47,820 bases of DNA from CAG-791 sp045130475. Its GTDB lineage: Bacteria; Bacillota; Clostridia; Lachnospirales; Lachnospiraceae. Each line of letters starts with the position of its first letter. Position 1 is the first letter of the stretch. The stretch is taken from assembly GCA_045130475.1 (NCBI GenBank), contig JBGUPU010000014.1, positions 1 to 47,820 on the forward strand. Direction: 5' to 3'. The position numbers and the translations under genes were made by a program. Of the stretch, positions 24,722-32,366 are shown piece after piece. The notes beneath the pieces are model-generated. The model was not told the DNA's origin. It searched no databases and saw nothing but the letters and a program-made list of their open reading frames with translations.

Positions 24722-26026
24722 ATGCGCAATTGTATTTACTGCGGAATGCCCATGGAAGATGATGATCTGTTCTGCACACGCTGCGGAAAAGAAGTCTCCC
24801 GGCAGAGTGCAGAGGGCACAAAGGGTGCGGAAAAAGCAGCAGGAACTCCCGAAAAGAGACCCGATCAGGATTCCGGCCGGAAAGTCCGCAGGGGTATGAT
24901 GTACGGAAATCCTCAGAAGAATGATCTTGATGAGGACTATGAGGGCGGCAGAAAGCTTGACAGTGTCACAGTTATGCTGCTGGCTGCCGCCGCTGTGCTG
25001 CTGGTCGTGCTCGGCTCTCTGCTTTTCCGTATCGTCAATACTTCCCGCAGGGGAAATGAGAGCCTGGCGCAGAATGAGATTGCTGTCTATGATGATAAAG
25101 ACCGGGCCGGAGAGCAGAATCTGAACCAGGGCATGCAGACCCCTTCCGCCGGCCAGGCAGAGGATCAGGAGGAACAGTCCGCAGACATTCAGGAACAGAT
25201 TTCCTACCCGGATCCGCAGCCTGCAGATCCGCAGACCTATGCGGCTCCTGCACAGGAGCAGGAATCCGCACAGGAAGCCGAAGAGGCGGAAGAACCTGAA
25301 GAAGACTTCGACGAGGACGACTACGACGAAGAGGACTATAGCGAAGAGGAAATCGAGGAAGAGGAGCCTGAGAAGGAAGACTTCGATGAAGCGGAATACG
25401 TCGAAGAAGAGCCCGGAGAAGAAGACTTCGATGAAGAAGAGCCCGGGGAAGAAGACTTCGATGAAGAGGACTACGCCGAAGAAGAGTTCGAAGAAGAGAA
25501 CGAAGACGATGAGTACGGCTGGGTCACGGACGAAGACGGCAACGAAGTTTACTATTTCAGGGAAGGCGAAGAATTTGATTTTGACGATCAGACCGGCAGT
25601 GTAGGCATACAGGCATCTTCCGCGCCGGAAGCTGCCCGGACTGACGCCCAGCAGGGATCTGCCGGCCAGTCTGAGCCTGCTCCCGCAGCCGGCGCCCTGG
25701 CCGGCAGCAGTGCACCGGGCAGTTCCGATTATATCCTGTCGGAGAGCAACAGCCGCTATTATACTGCCGAAGAGCTCAGGGGACTCGATGACAACACGCT
25801 GCAGATGGCGATTAACGAGATCTACGCGCGCCACGGCAGGAGATTCAGCACCGGGAGCATGCAGGAATATTTCGACGGAAAAGACTGGTACAGCGGAACA
25901 ATTGACCCTGCCGAATTCGACGGAAACGAGGCACTTTACTTCAATGAATATGAGGTCGGCAATCGGGAGCTGATGTCCAGGATACGCGCAGAGCGCCAGC
26001 AGGCATCCGCGGCGGCCGGCCAGTGA
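24722..26026 (+). CDS. Zinc-ribbon membrane protein with acidic repeats and YARHG domain
   Basis: A 434-residue single-pass protein. The N-terminal zinc ribbon has Cys4, Cys7, Cys18 and Cys21. A Lys/Arg-rich linker and one membrane helix (about 83-104, VTVMLLAAAAVLLVVLGSLLF) follow. The long Glu/Asp-rich region (about 140-290) contains near-identical EEPGEEDFDE repeats. The C-terminal YARHG domain (about 345-420) has INEIYARHGRRF and WYSGTI. YARHG domains are extracytoplasmic and of unknown function, perhaps wall-binding. The ribosome-binding site GAAAGGAAAG precedes the ATG. Its stop overlaps the next gene's possible GTG start (GTGA), so the two are probably coupled. Confidence 0.85.
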   Translation: MRNCIYCGMPMEDDDLFCTRCGKEVSRQSAEGTKGAEKAAGTPEKRPDQDSGRKVRRGMMYGNPQKNDLDEDYEGGRKLDSVTVMLLAAAAVLLVVLGSLLFRIVNTSRRGNESLAQNEIAVYDDKDRAGEQNLNQGMQTPSAGQAEDQEEQSADIQEQISYPDPQPADPQTYAAPAQEQESAQEAEEAEEPEEDFDEDDYDEEDYSEEEIEEEEPEKEDFDEAEYVEEEPGEEDFDEEEPGEEDFDEEDYAEEEFEEENEDDEYGWVTDEDGNEVYYFREGEEFDFDDQTGSVGIQASSAPEAARTDAQQGSAGQSEPAPAAGALAGSSAPGSSDYILSESNSRYYTAEELRGLDDNTLQMAINEIYARHGRRFSTGSMQEYFDGKDWYSGTIDPAEFDGNEALYFNEYEVGNRELMSRIRAERQQASAAAGQ

Positions 26027-26040
26027 CGGAGACGCAGAGG

Positions 26041-27183
26041 ATGGAAGAAAACAAAAATGACATGACCGCTCCCGTCGGTCAGGAGAAAAAGACAGCGGGC
26101 AGGAGAAAGTATCTGATCATCTGTCTCGCGGCCATACTCGCGGCGGCCGCCTTCGGGGTCTACAGCTACAATCTTCCCGCCAGACGCCTTGAGCGCGCTC
26201 TGAAAAAAGCGGATGCCCTGATGGAGAACGGCAGTTTCGAGGAAGCGTCCGCCGCCTATGAACAGGCGCAGGGGATCAACGGCGTGAGCCCCGAGGCCCT
26301 CGAAGGACAGATCCTTGCAGATCTGCACAGAGCGGATCAGCTGACGGAGGCTGCCGCGGATATCCCTTCCCGCGCAGGGGCAGCTGACCTCTATGGACAG
26401 GTCGTACAATTGTGCGACGAAGCAATGGCTGCGGTAGAGGATCCCTCCGACACCCGCTTCACACAGCCCAAAACAGAAGCAGATACAAAAAGAAAAGCCC
26501 TGCAGGAAAAAATCGCCGCTGACTACACGCAGGTGGGTTACACAGTGGAGACACAGGACCGTTCCGGTTCCGTACAGCTCCCCGACGGAAGCCAGATTCC
26601 TTATGCCCACTATTTTGACCTGGTTAAGGTGCAGGATGAATACTACCCCTATGCTGAGACCATCAACGCAGCCCTTGAGCAGCAGATGGAAGAGTATTTT
26701 GCCGATCCGGATAACGACATCTCCTCCTATGTGGAAAGCGCGGGCGCCGCTGCAAAGGACGCAGTTTACCGCGACTATGTCGGCGTGGAGGGAGTTTACT
26801 CCGGCAAGGGACTTTTCTGTGTCAGGATGGCGCATGTGAAGACCCTCGGCAGCACGCAGACCACTGATTACAGCGGTGTGACATTCAGGCTGTCCGATTG
26901 TGCACCCCTCACCCTGGAGGATGTGGCGGGCGTGACCGACATCGGCCTCCGCCGTCTTGTGAGACGCACGATCTGGTCCTGGATTGAACAGGAGGGTTAC
27001 AGCCAGATCAAAAAGTCGGATGTGGAAGATTTTGCGGAAGACATCGATCCCTCTGAGATCAAGTACAGTATACGGGACGACGGCACCTTGTGCCTGATCA
27101 TTGATCAGACTGTACCGTTCTTCGGAGACAGGCAGGAGATCCTGCAGATCCCGCTCCCTGCCGGGGAGGACAGCGGAAACTGA
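26041..27183 (+). CDS. Membrane protein with DUF3298/RsiV-like extracellular domain
   Basis: A 380-residue protein. A short cytoplasmic tail and one membrane helix (about 20-42, YLIICLAAILAAAAFGVYSY) are followed by an Ala-rich helical region (about 50-160, TPR-like ALKKADALMENGSFEEASAAYEQAQ). The C-terminal domain (about 170-375) resembles DUF4163/DUF3298: VQLPDGSQIPYAHYFDLVKV, FRLSDCAPLTLEDV, LCLIIDQTVPFFG. This fold occurs in RsiV-type anti-sigma factors and lysozyme-binding proteins, but no adjacent sigma factor exists here. ATG 26041 with GGAG upstream is preferred. GTG 26023, overlapping the preceding stop, is possible. Confidence 0.75.
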   Translation: MEENKNDMTAPVGQEKKTAGRRKYLIICLAAILAAAAFGVYSYNLPARRLERALKKADALMENGSFEEASAAYEQAQGINGVSPEALEGQILADLHRADQLTEAAADIPSRAGAADLYGQVVQLCDEAMAAVEDPSDTRFTQPKTEADTKRKALQEKIAADYTQVGYTVETQDRSGSVQLPDGSQIPYAHYFDLVKVQDEYYPYAETINAALEQQMEEYFADPDNDISSYVESAGAAAKDAVYRDYVGVEGVYSGKGLFCVRMAHVKTLGSTQTTDYSGVTFRLSDCAPLTLEDVAGVTDIGLRRLVRRTIWSWIEQEGYSQIKKSDVEDFAEDIDPSEIKYSIRDDGTLCLIIDQTVPFFGDRQEILQIPLPAGEDSGN

Positions 27184-27229
27184 ATCCGGCCGCAGGACCT
27201 GCGGGCATGCCCTGATTTTATAATCATTG

Positions 27230-27293
27230 TTTCAAAGCAGTATTTGACATATTTTTATATCGGTATTTCAAAGCAGTATTTGTCAGATTTTTA
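27230..27293. repeat. 36-bp-spaced direct repeat upstream of the purO promoter
   Basis: Two 28-bp near-identical copies (27230-27257 and 27266-27293) start TTTCAAAGCAGTATTTG. A third partial copy, AATATTTGATAG, forms the -35 region. Each copy carries a TTGACA-like hexamer (TTGACA, TTGTCA, TTGATA). Confidence 0.85.
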
Positions 27294-27303
27294 AAAACAA
27301 TAT

Positions 27304-27332
27304 TTGATAGAACAATCGTTATCTGGTACAAT
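27304..27332 (+). promoter_or_regulatory. Promoter of purO-purH
   Basis: TTGATA (27304-27309), a 17-bp spacer and TACAAT (27327-27332). The start codon is about 90 bp downstream. No purine riboswitch was recognised in the short leader. Confidence 0.65.
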
Positions 27333-27429
27333 CTATTTCTTACGAGCACAAGTAAGTAGTTCAGATGTAAAGGCACCGCAGAGACCCGCAGGCGGATCGG
27401 GCGGGCCGGAAAGGAAAAGGAACAAAATT

Positions 27430-28149
27430 ATGGCAGATCTGGAAAAAATCCTCCGAGAGGTCAGTTATCCCGGAAGAGGCATCACTATCGGCAGGAGTGC
27501 GGACGGCACAAAGGCTGTCATTGCCTACTTTATCATGGGCAGAAGTTCCAACAGCCGCAACAGAGTTTTTGTGACTGAAGGCGACGGTATCCGCACAGAG
27601 GCATTTGACCCTTCCAAAATGGAGGATCCCAGCCTGATCATCTATGCGCCCGTTCGTGTTCTCGGCAACAAGACCATCGTCACCAACGGTGACCAGACCG
27701 ACACGATTTATAAAGGTCTCGACCGCCAGATGACATTCGAACAGTCCCTGCGCAGCCGTGAGTTTGAGCCCGATGCACCCAACTACACACCCAGGATTTC
27801 CGGTGTTCTTCACGTAGAGGCAGGAAAGTACAACTTTGCCATGTCCATCCTCAAATCGGACGACGGCGATCCTTCCGCATGTCTGCGCCAGACATTCGCC
27901 TATGAAAATCCTTCCGCCGGCCAGGGCCGCTTTATCTCCACCTACCAGGGTGACGGCAATCCCCTGCCCTCCTTCGCCGGTGAACCTGTAAAGCTCGCCT
28001 TTGACGACGCATTTACTGCGGACATCGACACCTTTGCAGACCGCATCTGGGATGCCCTCAACGAAGACAATAAGGTCTCTCTCTTTGTCCGTTTCATCGA
28101 CATCGCCACAGGCGCAGCAGAGAGCCGCATTATCAATAAGAATAAATAA
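27430..28149 (+). CDS. purO: IMP cyclohydrolase, archaeal PurO type
   Basis: A 239-residue protein matching the IMP_cyclohyd (PurO) family: YPGRGITIGRSADGTKAVIAYFIMGRSSNSRNRVF near the N terminus, then DPSLIIYAPVRVLGN, IVTNGDQTDTIY, and the NYTPRISGVL segment. It closes FAICAR to IMP, the last step of purine synthesis. In most bacteria this step is carried by the N-terminal half of PurH. ATG 27430 is preferred because AAAGGAAAAGG lies just upstream. It is followed after 48 bp by the AICAR transformylase, so the two complete the pathway together. Confidence 0.88.
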   Translation: MADLEKILREVSYPGRGITIGRSADGTKAVIAYFIMGRSSNSRNRVFVTEGDGIRTEAFDPSKMEDPSLIIYAPVRVLGNKTIVTNGDQTDTIYKGLDRQMTFEQSLRSREFEPDAPNYTPRISGVLHVEAGKYNFAMSILKSDDGDPSACLRQTFAYENPSAGQGRFISTYQGDGNPLPSFAGEPVKLAFDDAFTADIDTFADRIWDALNEDNKVSLFVRFIDIATGAAESRIINKNK

Positions 28150-28197
28150 TCAGGAAAGCACGATCCACCGGTACGATCCGCTGCAGAAAGGAAAGCA

Positions 28198-29385
28198 ATG
28201 AGCAACATGACAGAACTTCAGCTGAAATACGGCTGCAACCCCAACCAGAAACCTTCACGCGTTTACATGGAGGACGGAAGCGAGCTTCCCATCACCGTAC
28301 TGAACGGCCGCCCCGGCTACATCAACCTGCTTGATGCCCTCAACGGCTATCAGCTGGTCAAGGAACTTAAGAAAGCCACCGGCAAGCCCGCGGCGACATC
28401 CTTCAAGCATGTCTCCCCCGCCGGCGCAGCCATCGGTCTTCCTCTCACCGAAGTGGAAAAGAAGATCTACTGGGTTGAAGACGCAGGAGAGCTCACACCC
28501 CTCGCAAGTGCCTACGCACGTGCCCGCGGCGCGGACAGAATGTCCAGCTTCGGCGACTTTATCTCCCTGTCCGATAAGTGCGATGCCTGCACAGCCAATC
28601 TGATCAAGCCCGAAGTCTCCGACGGTATCATCGCCCCCGCTTATGACGACGACGCTCTGGAGATCCTCAAGAGCAAGAAAAAGGGCAACTACTGCGTACT
28701 GCAGATGGATCCCGACTATGTGCCCGCTCCCATCGAGAAGAAGCAGGTATACGGTATCACTTTTGAACAGGGCCGCAACGAACTCGTTGTCGACGACGCC
28801 CTTTTCGCCAACATCGTGACCAAGAACAAGGATCTGCCCGCCGCAGCCCGCGACGACATGGCCATCGCACTCATCACCCTCAAGTATACCCAGTCCAACT
28901 CCGTATGCTTCGTCAAGGGCGGCCAGGCCATCGGAATCGGCGCCGGCCAGCAGTCCCGCATCCACTGCACACGCCTTGCCGGCCAGAAGGCCGACAACTG
29001 GTATCTGCGCCAGTGCCCCAAGGTCCTCAACCTTCCCTTCAAAGAAGGCGTCCGCCGCGCAGACCGCGACAATGCCATTGACCTCTACATCGGAGAGGAG
29101 TACATGGACGTCCTCGACGACGGCAAGTGGGAGGCACTCTTCACCGAGAAGCCCTCTGTTTTCACTGCGGAAGAAAAGAAAGCATGGCTGGCCGGCAACA
29201 CTGACGTGACCCTCGGCTCCGACGCATTCTTCCCCTTCGGCGACAACATTGAGCGCGCTTACAGAAGCGGCGTAAAATACGTTGCACAGCCCGGCGGCTC
29301 TATCCGCGACGACAATGTCATCGCAGCCTGCGACGCCCACGACATGGTCATGTGCTTCACCGGCATCCGCCTCTTCCACCACTAA
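28198..29385 (+). CDS. purH: Stand-alone AICAR transformylase (PurH C-terminal domain only)
   Basis: A 395-residue protein corresponding to the formyltransferase domain of PurH. It lacks the N-terminal MGS-like cyclohydrolase domain. Family motifs include LKYGCNPNQKPSRVY, SFKHVSPAGAAIG (the catalytic Lys-His pair), TQSNSVCFVKGGQAIGIGAGQQSRIHCTRLA, SDAFFPFGDNIERAYRSGVKYVAQPGGSIRDDNVI and the C-terminal FTGIRLFHH. It transfers a formyl group from 10-formyl-THF to AICAR. Here the job is split with PurO upstream. AAAGGAAAG precedes the ATG. The stop codon overlaps the first REP-like palindrome. Confidence 0.93.
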   Translation: MSNMTELQLKYGCNPNQKPSRVYMEDGSELPITVLNGRPGYINLLDALNGYQLVKELKKATGKPAATSFKHVSPAGAAIGLPLTEVEKKIYWVEDAGELTPLASAYARARGADRMSSFGDFISLSDKCDACTANLIKPEVSDGIIAPAYDDDALEILKSKKKGNYCVLQMDPDYVPAPIEKKQVYGITFEQGRNELVVDDALFANIVTKNKDLPAAARDDMAIALITLKYTQSNSVCFVKGGQAIGIGAGQQSRIHCTRLAGQKADNWYLRQCPKVLNLPFKEGVRRADRDNAIDLYIGEEYMDVLDDGKWEALFTEKPSVFTAEEKKAWLAGNTDVTLGSDAFFPFGDNIERAYRSGVKYVAQPGGSIRDDNVIAACDAHDMVMCFTGIRLFHH

Positions 29386-29470
29386 TGGGACACGAGGGAC
29401 GGTTCTGATCGTCCCATTCAGCACCCGCTCGTAAAAATGGGACACAAGGGATTGTTCTGATCGTCCCATT
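29384..29470. repeat. Two REP-like palindromes after purH
   Basis: Two 35-nt copies (29384-29418 and 29436-29470) begin AATGGGACAC and end GATCGTCCCATT, with a GGGA..GTTCTG core. They are spaced 52 bp apart. The first begins within the TAA stop codon of purH. Confidence 0.9.
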
Positions 29471-29509
29471 TCAGCGTCAGACTGCAGAAATAACAGGAGA
29501 GTAATCCCT

Positions 29510-30091
29510 ATGCGCATCGGAACCGGTTATGACGTTCACAAACTCGTTGAGAACAGGAAGCTGATCCTCGGGGGCGTGGATATTCCCTATGAAAAAGGCC
29601 TCCTCGGCCACTCGGACGCGGATGTCCTGGTGCATGCCATTATGGATGCCCTGCTGGGCGCTGCCGCGCTGGGGGATATCGGCCTGCATTTTCCGGACAG
29701 CGATCCCGCCTACAAGGGGGCTGATTCTCTCCGCCTGGCGCGCAGGGTCTCGGAGATCCTGGCCGAGAACGGATACCTGATTGAAAACGTGGATGCAACC
29801 GTGATCGCCCAGGCGCCCAAACTCAGGCCCTACATAGACCAGATGCGCCGGAATATTGCCGATGCCCTCGAGCTCGATGTGACCCAGGTCAGCGTCAAGG
29901 CGACGACGGAGGAACATCTCGGATTTACAGGGCGCGGAGAAGGCATCTCCGCCCAGGCAGCCGCATTGATCACCTCGCCCCGCGACCTCATCGCCCGCGA
30001 AGTCGGACCCGGTGCGGGCCCGGACGCAATGGCCGGCGGCTGTTCGGCATGCCCCATGCGCCGGCAGGGGCTGCAGTCAGGGGATCTCTGA
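29510..30091 (+). CDS. ispF: 2-C-methyl-D-erythritol 2,4-cyclodiphosphate synthase with C-terminal extension
   Basis: The first 160 residues are a complete IspF of the MEP isoprenoid pathway: MRIGTGYDVHKL with zinc ligands Asp8 and His10, GHSDADVLVHAIMDALLGAAALGDIG, HFPDSD, and KATTEEHLGFTGRGEGI. It cyclises CDP-ME-2-phosphate to MEcPP. The protein is 193 residues, about 33 longer than usual; the tail includes GGCSACPMRR, a CxxC. The gene is not fused to IspD. AGGAGAG precedes the ATG. Confidence 0.95.
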   Translation: MRIGTGYDVHKLVENRKLILGGVDIPYEKGLLGHSDADVLVHAIMDALLGAAALGDIGLHFPDSDPAYKGADSLRLARRVSEILAENGYLIENVDATVIAQAPKLRPYIDQMRRNIADALELDVTQVSVKATTEEHLGFTGRGEGISAQAAALITSPRDLIAREVGPGAGPDAMAGGCSACPMRRQGLQSGDL

Positions 30092-30250
30092 GCAGACAGG
30101 GATCTTTGAAGGGACAGGTGATCCCTGAACGGAAGAGCATTGAATCCGCAAATTGGAAATATTTTAAATAATAAAAGCAATAATAAAATCAATATTGAAA
30201 GCAATACTAAAGCAATATTGAAAAACAAGACACAGATAGAGGGACTGTAA

Positions 30251-31675
30251 ATGATCAGAATTTACAACACAATGTCGAAACGTAAAGAGGACTTCGTGCC
30301 GCTTCATGAAGGCAAGGTCGGAATGTATGTCTGCGGACCTACTGTCTACAACCTGATCCACATCGGCAATGCGCGGCCCATGATCGTCTTTGATACAGTC
30401 AGACGTTATTTTGAGTACCGCGGTTATGAAGTCAACTTTGTCTCCAACTTCACAGACGTCGATGACAAGATCATCAATAAGTCGATCGAGGAAGGTGTGG
30501 ACGCCAGCGTGATTTCCGAGCGCTACATTGAAGAGTGCAAAAAAGACATGGCGGCGATGAATATCCGCCCCGCCACGACCCATCCCCAGGCGACCCGCGA
30601 GATCGGCGGCATGATCGAAATGATCCAGAAGCTGATCGATACAGGGTATGCCTACGTCGCAAAAGACGGCACGGTCTACTACCGCACCCGCAAGTTCCGC
30701 GATTACGGAAAGCTCTCCCACAAGGACCTCGACAACATGCAGACAGGACTGCGTATGCTGGCAGTCACCGGCGAGGACCAGAAGGAAGATCCGCTTGACT
30801 TCGTTCTCTGGAAGCCTAAAAAAGAAGGCGAGCCCTACTGGGAATCCCCCTGGTGCCAGGGCCGTCCCGGCTGGCACATCGAATGCTCTGTCATGAGCAA
30901 GGAATACATCGGCGACACCATCGACATCCATGCCGGCGGCGAAGACCTTGTCTTCCCTCATCACGAAAATGAGATCGCCCAGTCCGAGGCAGCCAACTGC
31001 TGCACATTTGCGCGCTACTGGATGCACAATGCATTCCTCAATATCGATAACCGCAAGATGTCCAAGTCCCTCGGCAATTTCTTTACCGTTCGTGATATTC
31101 TCGGCCAGTACGACGGCCAGGTCCTGCGCTACTTCATGCTTTCCGTACAGTACCGCAGCCCCCTGAACTTCAGCCGCGAGCTCATGGAGTCTGCCAAGAC
31201 TTCCTACGAGCGCATCGTCAACTGCGCCGAAAACCTGCGCTTCCTGCTCGAAAAAGCTGCAGGAAAGGATACCATGACAGACGCCGAAGCAGCCCTTCTG
31301 CCTGAAGCAGATGCTTTCCGCACTCAGTTTGAGACCGCCATGGACGACGACTTCAACACTGCGGACGGAATCTCCGCTGTTTTTGAACTGGTCAAATGGA
31401 TCAACAGCCACGTGGACGAGAATTCCTCCGCTGCCTTCCTGAGCAGGCTCAATGAAGAGCTCTCTACCCTCACTGACGTCTTCGGACTCATCCTCGTCCG
31501 TGACAAGAGCCTGGACGACGACCTGGCAGCCTATGTGGAAGAACAGATCGCTGCCCGCCAGGCAGCCCGCAAGGCCCGCGACTTCGCAAAGGCCGATGCT
31601 ATCCGCGACGAGCTCAAGGCAAAAGGCATTATTCTGGAAGACACCCGTGAAGGCGTCAAATGGAAAAAGGCCTGA
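30251..31675 (+). CDS. cysS: Cysteinyl-tRNA synthetase
   Basis: A 474-residue class I synthetase of normal length. HIGN (37-40) in GPTVYNLIHIGNARP and KMSKS (269-273) form the ATP site. Cys28 and the downstream GWHIECS and HHENEIAQSEA segments supply the zinc ligands that read the cysteine thiol. A C-terminal helical anticodon domain follows. It heads the conserved cysS-mrnC-rlmB-sigH order known from Bacillus. The 159-bp gap before it has no recognisable T-box; it contains AT-rich CAATATTG repeats. Confidence 0.97.
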   Translation: MIRIYNTMSKRKEDFVPLHEGKVGMYVCGPTVYNLIHIGNARPMIVFDTVRRYFEYRGYEVNFVSNFTDVDDKIINKSIEEGVDASVISERYIEECKKDMAAMNIRPATTHPQATREIGGMIEMIQKLIDTGYAYVAKDGTVYYRTRKFRDYGKLSHKDLDNMQTGLRMLAVTGEDQKEDPLDFVLWKPKKEGEPYWESPWCQGRPGWHIECSVMSKEYIGDTIDIHAGGEDLVFPHHENEIAQSEAANCCTFARYWMHNAFLNIDNRKMSKSLGNFFTVRDILGQYDGQVLRYFMLSVQYRSPLNFSRELMESAKTSYERIVNCAENLRFLLEKAAGKDTMTDAEAALLPEADAFRTQFETAMDDDFNTADGISAVFELVKWINSHVDENSSAAFLSRLNEELSTLTDVFGLILVRDKSLDDDLAAYVEEQIAARQAARKARDFAKADAIRDELKAKGIILEDTREGVKWKKA

Positions 31676-31695
31676 TCACAAAAGAGGAAATACTA

Positions 31696-32271
31696 TTGTC
31701 AGAAAACAATAAACGTGACAGGGGACCTGGTCCTCTGTCACCAGAGACTGCAGAAATTCAGGATCTGCAGTTGGAAGAATCCGGAGAGGGCGGCGATGAT
31801 CGTACGCCCTCTTTCATGACCAATGAGACAGAAAAGGACATTGCTTCTTCCCTTGCCCTCTATGGTCTGGATGCCGATATCCGGACTTTTTCCCCTTTGG
31901 CGCTGGCCTTTTTGGGAGATGCGGTCTTTTCCCTGATCATACGGACCAGTGTCCTGGCCCGGGGCAACCGGCAGGCCGAAAAGCTCCACAACGAGACCAC
32001 CCGCCTTGTCCGCGCCGGGAAACAGGCCGCCATCGGCAGGGTGATCTATGACCTACTCACCACCGAGGAGAAAAAGGTCTACCGCAGGGGCAGAAATTCC
32101 CACCCCATGCACCACGCAAAGGGTGCCTCCCTGGAGGAATATCTGCAGGCGACTGCCCTGGAGACCCTCTGCGGCTACCTCTACCTGCAGGGCAGGACCG
32201 ACCGCCTCATGGAACTTCTGCGGACCGGTCTGGAACTGACACAGAGAAGAAACGGCGATCCTTTGCTCTGA
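31696..32271 (+). CDS. mrnC: Mini-ribonuclease III
   Basis: An RNase III-type nuclease domain without a double-strand-RNA-binding domain, as in MrnC, which matures 23S rRNA ends. SPLALAFLGDAVFSLIIRTSV contains the signature with catalytic Asp, SHPMHHAKGASLEEYLQATALETLCGYLYLQG the second acidic motif. TTG 31696 with AGAGGA 8 nt upstream is the best-supported start. An ATG at 31660 overlaps cysS, and ATG 31816 lies closer to the conserved domain but lacks a ribosome-binding site. The region between TTG and 31816 is poorly conserved and includes a REP-like palindrome. Confidence 0.9.
   Translation: MSENNKRDRGPGPLSPETAEIQDLQLEESGEGGDDRTPSFMTNETEKDIASSLALYGLDADIRTFSPLALAFLGDAVFSLIIRTSVLARGNRQAEKLHNETTRLVRAGKQAAIGRVIYDLLTTEEKKVYRRGRNSHPMHHAKGASLEEYLQATALETLCGYLYLQGRTDRLMELLRTGLELTQRRNGDPLL
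31715..31741. repeat. REP-like palindrome inside the 5' end of mrnC
   Basis: GTGACAGGGGAC (31715-31726) pairs with GTCCTCTGTCAC (31730-31741) at 11 of 12 positions plus one wobble. It shares the GGGGAC..GGTCC core with the other REP-like elements in this window. In frame it encodes DRGPGPLSP-like residues. Confidence 0.75.
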
Positions 32272-32366
32272 AACTTCAGGGCAGGAAGGGCCTTTTTCAC
32301 ACAAGCCTTGCAGGCTGGTATGAAGCAATCAGGCATTAAACTATCATTCGAAAGGAAACCTTAGAA

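Noticed and set aside
28255..29517. 420-codon open frame on the minus strand
   Set aside because: Antisense to purH; also crosses the REP-like elements.
30092..30250. Possible T-box leader before cysS
   Set aside because: The gap is only 159 bp and AT-rich; no T-box core or antiterminator/terminator pair is visible.
30164..31411. 415-codon open frame on the minus strand
   Set aside because: Antisense to cysS.
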